NCBI GenBank assembly: GCA_008330645.1
Contig: VLTN01000014.1
Span: 434,001-498,000 of the forward strand
From: Cafeteria roenbergensis
Taxonomy: Eukaryota; Sar; Bigyra; Bicosoecida; Cafeteriaceae
DNA length: 64,000 nucleotides
Reading direction: 5' to 3'
Numbering within the stretch: position 1 is the first letter of the stretch; the number at the start of each line of letters is the position of its first letter. This document shows positions 53,501-62,500 of this stretch, piece by piece. Under the pieces are notes generated by a model. That model saw nothing but the letters and a program-made list of their open reading frames with translations, did no database searches and was not told where the DNA came from. A program made the position numbers and the translations under genes.

Positions 53501-56500
53501 ATGCTCGTCGTGCGAAACGGGGTGCGCGTGTTCGAGTGGCAAGACGGCAGCATCACCAGGGCGCTGCGAGCTGGCTGCTGGGTTCTCCTCGACGAAGTCA
53601 ACCTCTGTCCCCCCGAGGTGCTTGATGCTTTGAGCCCGCTGCTCCAGCACAGCGACCGCCGAATCCCCATCCCCGGCCACCCCGGCATGGACGGCTCCCA
53701 ATTCGTGTCAGCTTCGAGCGGGCGAGTTCTCGGAACGATGAACCCAGCGTCCGTAGGCGGGAACCGCGGCCGCCTGCCGAGGTCCATCGCCAACCTGTTC
53801 ACACGAGTCCAGCTCAGCGAGTGCTCGGAGGACGAGCTGCTCGAGATTGCTCAGTGCTTGTTCCAGGAGCTGCTGCCACACCCCGACCCGAGCTCTGGCC
53901 GCTACGTGGCCATCACACCCAAGCAACTGCAGAACGTGTTCGAGGCGCACCTTGAAATCGCGAAGCTCGTCAACGATCGCTCCGTCGGAGTTGCGGGCGG
54001 GAGACACGCGCTAAACATGCGCGACCTGGCGAAGCTGCGCGATGTGCTGCGAGGGACGTCCCGGGACTTTGCAGACCACTGCCGCCTGCTCGTTGATTTA
54101 CCCAGCGAGCGTGGCCGCAATACTTCGACCCAGGCTGCCTCTGGCGGTGATCCCCAGGGCACACCAGCTGGGTCGTTGGCGCGCAGCGGGCGCACCAGCT
54201 CCGACCACCGCGCCCTTGCCCTTCGCCGCTGCGCCGAGCTCGTCTATTCCGCACAGTTCCCCGACCCGGACGACCAAGCACGCATTTGCAAGGCTCTTGC
54301 CAAGGCACTGCCGCTATCTCCGGAGCTGAGCTTGCTGGCGTCTACTCTGAGCGCGGACACGTCGTTCCCTAGCATCCTTCGCGTCGGGACTGTGTTCATG
54401 CAGATGGAGTCAGAAGCCGAGTCGGCTCGCTCTGCGCCCGTCCCTCTTGTCCACACCTCCTCGACGCTCGCGCGGCTGGAGCGGCTTGGGGCGGCAATCC
54501 AGAGTGAGCGCGGTATCCTCCTCGAAGGCCCAGCGTGCAGTGGGAAGACCGCTCTCGTGACGGAGCTTGCGAGGCTGGCCAAGCGAACGCTCGTTGTGAT
54601 CCCGTTGCACATGGACACCGAGGTTTCGGACCTCATTGGCCAGTGGCAGCCAGTGTACCGGGCTGCTGATGACTCGGCCGCCCTGCTGGAGAGCTCAGAG
54701 CTGCTAGAGCGGTCAATGGTCGATGTCATCGGGCTGGCGGGGCCCTGGCTTTGCCGCTCAGACACCCCCGAGCAGAATTCGGCTTTCATGCGGGTTATTC
54801 AGTGCATCAAAACGTGTACGTTGCTTCAGGGCACCGCAGCACTGGACTCCCTGTCCCTCGGCACAGACCTCGACCTGCCTGCGGACGCGTCTCGAATGCA
54901 GCGGGCCCTGGCCGCCGCCAAGCTTCTGCTTGTGCAGTGCATGGATCTGCGCCGCCTATCTGGTCGCAATGCTTTGCCGCGTTGGGTTGCGTCGGAGCTG
55001 GTCGCTGCCGAGCGCAAGCTTCGGCGATGGCGGGCGCAAGCTAAGCGGGAGGTCGAGCAGGCAGCGAGGCACGAGTTGGCGTTCCGCTTCGTCGAGTCGC
55101 CGCTGGTGAACGCTGTGCGCAACGGGCACTGGGTGCTCCTGGACAACGTCAATTGCGCCCCCCCAGATGTCGTAGAGCGCTTGAACAGCTTGCTGGAGGA
55201 AGACCCCGTTCTCGGGCTTCACGAGCACGCCGACGGTGAAGAGCTCACGCGCGCCAACGGAGGGGTCCACCCACGATTCCGCATCATCGCGTGCGCAAAC
55301 GGACAGCGGCCCGAGGCCCACAAGCTCTCTGGTGCATTCTTGAACCGCATGCTCCGCATCTGGCTGGCACCCTTGGACGCGGGGCTTGCTGAGGTGGACG
55401 GGTCCGAGGCAGGTGCGAAGGCTCTTGACGCCCACGACGCAACCGCCATCACTGCATTCGCGTTCGCTGACGTCGTTGGGGGGCAGCAAGTCGCGCGGCT
55501 CCTCGCTCTCGCTCACGGCAAGGCGAAGAAGTGCTTCGAATCTAGCCCGCTCCTGGCTGGGCACGGCTTCCCAATCACGTTTCGCAATCTGCTCAATGCG
55601 GCAAAGTTTGCCCGCCACTTGGTGGAGCAGGGACGCTCCCCAACGGCAGCAGCTGCGGCTGGGTTTATTCGGAACTACGTCGCCGGAGTCGAGCCGCAAG
55701 AAGGACGTGCGCGGCTGTTGGGCGAGCTGGTCTGCGTTCTCAAGAGCCCAGCCGTTGTGTCTGCGACGTCCAGCGTGTCAACCGGAGCGTCGCAACGTGC
55801 GGCGGGTCCTCAAGCCATGGTCCAGGGGCTGCAGCTTGCCATGCGCGAAATTGAAGCCGCCGTGATTGCATCCTTGCTCTACGAGGCGGAATCGCACCCC
55901 AGCTCGGCAGCCAGAGGAGCCATCTTGCGCGGAGTAGCAGCTGGGCTTCAGGCGGGCTTAAACGCCCCCGATCTGTCTCGGGTGGTGTCAAGCAGGCTTG
56001 GAGCTGAAAACGATTCTGCAGCGGCGAAGGAAATCCGCGGCGCTGCCTTCGGGAGCCGTGCGTCCATTCCCCCGGTTCGCGGTGAGACTGAACTGGCAGC
56101 CGCGGCCCTGTTGCCGGCCAGGCAATCCAAGGCAAAGATTCATCGGCTGCTGTGCATGTCCTCGAGCCTCGACGCCGGGCACACGGCAGCGTTGCTGCAT
56201 CGTGTTGAGAGATCGTGCTTGCATCTCAGCAACGTGCTCGCATTTGTCAAGGAGAATTTGGAAGCCGAGGGCGTCGCTTCAGCCGAGGGTAGCTCTCTGG
56301 GCGCGCTCTTTGCTGCTTGTCGCCAAGTGCTTCGCACCCTAGGAGTCTCCACGGCGAGCCGGCCGTGGCGCACTGTTGCCACGTCACACGGAGTGCTGGC
56401 TTGTCGAGCAAGGTTGCTGAGCGCTCTCGAGGCTTCTCACAGCAACGCTGCCGCGTTCGCGTTGCATCAGGCGCTCACCTGCCCCTTGCCCTCGGCATTG

Positions 56501-59500
56501 GGGACTTTTGAGCACTCGGTAGAGCAGCTTCACCAACAAGGTTCGGCAGTTCCGAAGCTGGAGCTGGACGCTTTCGCGATTTCTCACTCGTGGCTTGCGG
56601 GCGTGTGGCATTGCCTCCCGGACCAGATGGCGCTTGTGGCGCGCCAGCAGGACGTTGCAGCTGAGTCAACCTCCGCCAGTGCGAGCGACATCCCGACTTT
56701 GCGGCAGCTGGCGAAGTGGGAATCGGATTTGGAGCTCGAGTTTGCAGCTGATGAGGCAATTACGCTTTCGGCCACGGTCTGCGAGCTGCTCCAGCGGTCG
56801 GATTGGTCATCATTGCAGGGGATCAGGACGATGCAACAGGCAGCGTCAGGTTCGAAACTGCTTCTGCAGTCGGCTCCCTCAGTCTGCGCACGGCTTGCAA
56901 AAGACGTGTTGTCCAGATTTGCCGCGTGTCTTGGCGAGGTGCAAAACACCGCGTCTGCCGGAGCGATGGTGCCAGTCTCGGAGCGCGTGCAATCGACAGC
57001 GTGTGCCACTGCGCTACGCCGGCTCCATCAGCAGGCCGCCTGCACACCGTCGCTGGACAGCCAGACCTTGGTCCGGCTGGCCACTGCCCTGTCGAGCACC
57101 TCAGTTGTTGCATGCCTTCCACAAGGCTGCCAGCTTGCAGTCTGGTCTCCCAGCGGAGCTGTTGCCGCCGATGGTGGGCCAAGGTCTGGAGGGCCCGACA
57201 AGTCTTGCACAATTTGGTTTGTGCTGGGAGCAGCGGTGTCCGGGCAGATCAAGCCGTCCGCTCCCATGCTGACGATGCAGCTGGAGGGCATTGTGTTGGC
57301 TTTGCGACACTCTCACGCCCCGTCCTCTTGCGCGCGTGTTGCTGCGCTGCACTGTGGTTCTGGGTACTCTGAAGCACTTAAGAAGGCTGCACGGGAATGC
57401 TGTGACAGTGAATCAGCCCTCGTCGGACCAGAGGTACCACTTGGGTTCAAGGAGGTGCCCCTGGATGCCGGGCCGTCTGGAGCACTTCGCCAAGTGGAGT
57501 GGGAAGCAATCTGCCTCGTTGCACATTGTCTTGGCATCATGGCTGCGGCACCATTCCTCGCATCGTCCCACAGGGACGCACCGCTCCCATCCGCGAGGCA
57601 GCTCTGGACGGACACAGACTCAGCGTTGCCCGTGGCAGGCGTGACCGCGGTCGGAAGGAGTAGCGAGGACAATGACGAGGAGACTGGCTACAGCCCTGTG
57701 CTGTGCAAGTGCACCGTGCAGCTCCTGGACGCCATTCGATGCAGCTCTTTGTCCACCACCAGCGACTGGAAATCACACGATGTCGAGGCTGCAGCCGGTA
57801 GAGTCGCTCGCGCGGCCGAAGCAGTCGAGCACCTTCGCGGAAGCCGAAACCTCGCAACGGCGCAAGACAGTCTGCAGCGCAGCCTTCCCACCTCAGCTGC
57901 ATCTGTTGCAGACCTCATTCGGGTGCAGCGGAGCCTGGTGGCACAGGGCCGCATGCCTCGCGTCACCATGGTTCTCGCAGACTGGCTGAGCAAAGTCACA
58001 GGCGGAAGCGCCTACGCAGGCTCGTCAGGCAACGGGCACTTGCTTTTTGCAGCACTCTCCGCTTTTGCTGGAGTGAGGACTGCCGGTTTGGTCCTCGCCG
58101 GCGCGGCATCCCTCCGCGCTGCTTCGCTCCTGAACAACGGAGACGCGGATGGCGCTCATCGGCTGTGGACTTGTTCGCAACGGGACGCGGCAAGGTTCCG
58201 CGAGGACGTACACGGCGCTGTGTCCAGAGCGGTCAAGATCGACTTCGCGGCCCCAAATGCTTGGCTCGACTCGAGGGTGGGCGGGGTGGAGTTCTTTCGC
58301 CAAGTTCAAGCAGTCGTTTCGGACATGATGCGAACAATGGGGATTCGCGAATCCTGCATCAAGTCCCGCGGCTTCGACAAGCTCTTCGAGGAAGCGCAGT
58401 GCCTCTCAGCGCGCTCACAGTCTGATGCTTCTCAAGAGCCTCTCGAGCCTCTGATCATTGCGAGGTCGGCAGCCCAGAACATGCTGCTTCAGCGGCTGGT
58501 GCGCCTGAGCAAGCGTGTCGCCAGCTCGCTCTCAAAGGCACGCACGATGGCAGCCGCCCCTGGGTCCCTCTTGGTTGGCCTTGTGGACAAGCTATCGTGG
58601 CTGCGGTGGGCGCAGGACGCTGTCGAAGCCTCGGATGCCCTTTCGATGGAGGACGAGTTTCGTGCCCAAGCGGTGCATGCCGAGGAGCTGATGAAGCAGG
58701 CCTCTTTGCTACGGGCTCAAGCCAACGCTCGCGACCCGTTGCGAACTGAAGTTGGGCACCTGCTTTGGCTCGAAGAGCAGTTCAATGGGCTTGCGCAGCC
58801 CGACGAGGTGGCCCACGCACGAGCGAAGCCAGCCTGGCGAGAGCTAGAATCAATGGTTCGAAGCCTGCACGAGGCCGCCGTCGGGCGCTCCGTTCGCGAC
58901 GGCGACGGCGCGGGCAAGCAGCCAGCACTGCTCAACTCTTTCCTCTCTGGGTCGTCGGACCTGGGGAGGTGGCAATACACCCTTCGGCTGGCACTTGAGC
59001 CCAGCACCACGGCTGCCATGGCGGCAGCTGGGCATGGGTCCGCAGCAGCTCGCGCTGGAGGCGCTGATGTCGCGTTCAACGTCACAGCCGCAGTTTCTGT
59101 CCTTGAGCCAGACCTCGCAGTGCAGATTGCAGCTGCTGGAGATCAGTCGGGCCGCGTGCCTCCTGCAATCGTGAAGCAGTTGCTGCGCCGATTCGCCGAG
59201 TTTCGGCACAAGGGTTGGACACGGTCCGCAGAGCTTGCGTCTCACTCCTCGCGTTTCAAGCTCTTGGCTGACGAATGTGAGGGCGCCCGCTGCGCAGTCA
59301 AAGGACGTACCATCCCCACTTCGACGCTTGAGGCATTCAGTCGCGCCGAAGCTGCCCAAGCGCGTTGCAACTCGCTGGACCGTTGCATTGCAATGGCAGG
59401 CACCGGCACCAGTTGCGCGGTTGAAGCTCCAACTATGGGGCTCAGTGACGTCATAATTCTCCTCCCCGTTGCTCATGACTCGGCCTTGGAGCGGCTGTGC

Positions 59501-62500
59501 AAGTGGGACCTACGAGCGTCTGCCTGGCTCGGCGAGCGCAGTTCGGATCCGCCGGCCTTTCGTGCGCACCGAGAGGATGCAGACTTCGCGGATCAGCCCT
59601 GCTGCGTGCACCAGGCCCTGTGTGGACTTCCAGGCGATGCAGCGTGGGCCACGGCATTGAGCTCAGCCGCTCAGTCTGGCGCGGCCGCACTTGCCAACCA
59701 CGCCTTGAGCAGCGGAGATCGCGTCAAGATTGCTCCTCGACTGTCAGACGATGTTGGCTTGCAGCTTGGACTGGCCACCTTGACGGCAGGGCTCGCCGGG
59801 AGCGTCTGTTTGGCTCGACTGGAACAAGCTGCAATCGACAGGTCGGCGTTGCTGGACACTTTGTGCGTGGAGCCAGGAAGCGATGTTGCACTCGCCGAGG
59901 CAGACGTGAGGCTGGCCATTGCGACAGCAGGGCGACTCGCCGAACCAGAAGCAGCTTTTCTCGAGAGCGACCTGTGGACGGGAGTGGCTTCCTGGCAACC
60001 CAGCGAGTTTGCTGACCATATCCATGACGACACTGAAGCGCTCGCTCGCGAAGCCCAAGCTATGGTTGAAGAAGCCACCACCCGTCTGCAACGCGCACAA
60101 GATTCGCTGGTCCGGGAGGCAGTATCAAAGCAGTCAGCTGCCTCCGCGGCTGTCAGCGCCGCAGTGTTGGGCTTGCTGTCTGCGTTCCGACATTGTTGCG
60201 GTGCATCCATGCAAGGTATGTGGGGCGCAGGAGCAGCGTCGGCGGCGGGAGCAGCGTCGGCGGCGGGAGCAGCGTCGGCGGCGGGAGCAGCGTCGGCGGC
60301 GGGAGCAGCGTCGGCGGCGGGAGCAGCGTCGGCGGCGGGAGCAGCGTCGGCGGCGGGAGCAGCGTCGGCGGCGGGAGCAGCGTCGGCGGCGGGAGCAGCG
60401 TCGGCGGCGGGAGCAGCGTCGGCGGCGGGAGCAGCGTCGGCGGCGGGAGCAGCGTCGGCGGCGGGAGCAGCGTCGGCGGCGGGAGCAGCGTCGGCGGCGG
60501 GAGCAGCGTCGGCGGCGGGAGCAGCGTCGGCGGCGGGAGCAGCGACAAGCGATGCGCTTCACGCCGTCCTGCGTGATGGTCCGCAAGGGCTCGAGCGAAT
60601 TGTGGCCCTTGTTGTGAGAGCTGCCCGACAGGGCGACACCCTTGCGCCGTGGGGCTTGTGCACACTTGTCGCTTCTGCCGAAGCTGTGCGTCGAGAAGTC
60701 AGGCAGCAGCTGAAGGCTGCGAACCAAGCTGTGGCGGCAGCTCTGCAGCTGCTCAAGCGCGATTCGAGGCTCTGCCAGCAAGTGGAGTGGCTTTGGACCG
60801 CAACTCAAGTTGCATTGGGGTATGGCTGCGGCGTTCTTGATCATGCAGCGACGCTATGCAGCACCTTGTCGTCAAGCAGTGTTGACGCAAGTGGCACTCG
60901 CAAGAAGTTGCTCGCAACAGCCGATGCTGGCGAGCAGCTTCGGGCGGACTTGGTTTCTGCGTGCTCGGACATCCATTCGCTTGTGACAGCGCCAAGTATG
61001 GATGGTGCATCTGCGGATCGAGCTGTCAAGCGGATAGAAGCAACGGTCGCCAAGTTCGACAGCTCTCATCGCACCGCTTCCGCCAGGGTTTCTGGCGCAC
61101 CGCGTCTGTGGCTGGCAGCTGTGGATGCGACGCGCACATTTGTCGTTTGCCTAGCATTCCTGGGGGTCGGGTGCCTGTCACGTGGGCCGGTAGAGAACGA
61201 AGTCGCAGCAGGCGCCATGGAGCGTCTTCGGCAGAGCCTCCCAGATGCGGGCCTGCACTGGCAGAGGCACAATCCGGCAACGAACTGGCGGAGTGAGTAC
61301 GCACGGCTCCATGCACAGCAGGCTTCAATGGAGGATGCTTGCGTGAGAGTCTTGACTCGCTGTGGCTCGGAGCAGACCAGTGTGACTGTCTTCGAGCTTC
61401 GGTGGGCACTGGCGCAAGCGGCGGGGGCGCCTACGAGCGCGGGAATGGGCAGCGCGTTCGTGGCTAGGGTGCTGTGCACAATTGGGCTTCCAGAGGCTTT
61501 GAAGGTGTTTCGTCGCTCAGTCGCTTCAGAGCAAGAGCCTGTTCATTCAAGCTTGTTGCAGCTTGCCAAGGCCATGAAGTCGCTCAACGATGCAGCGTTT
61601 TCATCCCTGTCAGTCGCTGACCGAGAAGTCGTGCTTGCAGCCTTCGGCTCGACCGGAGGCGGCGAGCGTCGGGACGACCAGTCTACAGAGGCGCGTGCTG
61701 CCCTGGGCACGCTTCAGGCGCTCTGGACCGCCCGCTGCACCCTTGTGCGCGCGTCTTTGCAAGTCCAAGGAGACGGCTGCGTGGCAGGCGGCTCAGCTAT
61801 TCTTCAATCGCTCTTGATTGCGGTCAACGCCATGATTCACGAGCTTGTCTTCGAGCTGACCGCAATGCCAGACTGCGCAGTGCACCCACCACCTATCACA
61901 GATGGAGATGTCTGCAGCGACGCCCTATTGGCTGCGCCAGCAGATGAAGTCTGCCCAGGCCTACCCACAACAATTTTTCCCGGACTCCAACTCGTGCACT
62001 TCGCGCCTGCTCATTGGGAGGCGACGCGTGAGGCGATAGCCGACCAGCTCCTCAGAGACAAGGCATCTTCCGGGCTCGTGGCAGAAGCTTGGAGAGCTGC
62101 TGAACGCTGCCGGGCCGTGTGGAGCGTCAGCACCGCAGCTTGGAAAGCTGCGCGGGTGCGGATGCGTCGGTTGGCTCAGCTGGGTGCCGACCCTGCTATT
62201 TCTTCGCGCCTTGGAGCCCAGCTCGTCAGCTGTGCCACTCGGACGAGACTGTCGCACGCCACCGGCATGGGAGCCGGAGTGTCGGTTGGTGAGGCTTGCG
62301 GTGACGAGGCGATGCAGCTGGTCGCACACGAGTCCCTCGTCGGGCTCTCGGAGTCCTTCAGGCTGCACGCAGCACAGCGGATTCGCGACGACCCGGTTGC
62401 CGCTGTGCTAGCGGGGCTGGCCAACGACTTGGAAGAGTGTGCCGACAGCTTCAGTCGTGCACTTGACGAAGCTGTTGGCTGCAGGGAAATCGACCGTCGG

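Noticed and set aside
60232-60537. CRISPR-like array
   Set aside because: The units are contiguous without spacers, lie in a coding frame, and the genome is eukaryotic.
60134-60844. Antisense frames with RRRCS or LLPPPT repeats
   Set aside because: They are simply the 18 bp minisatellite read in other frames.
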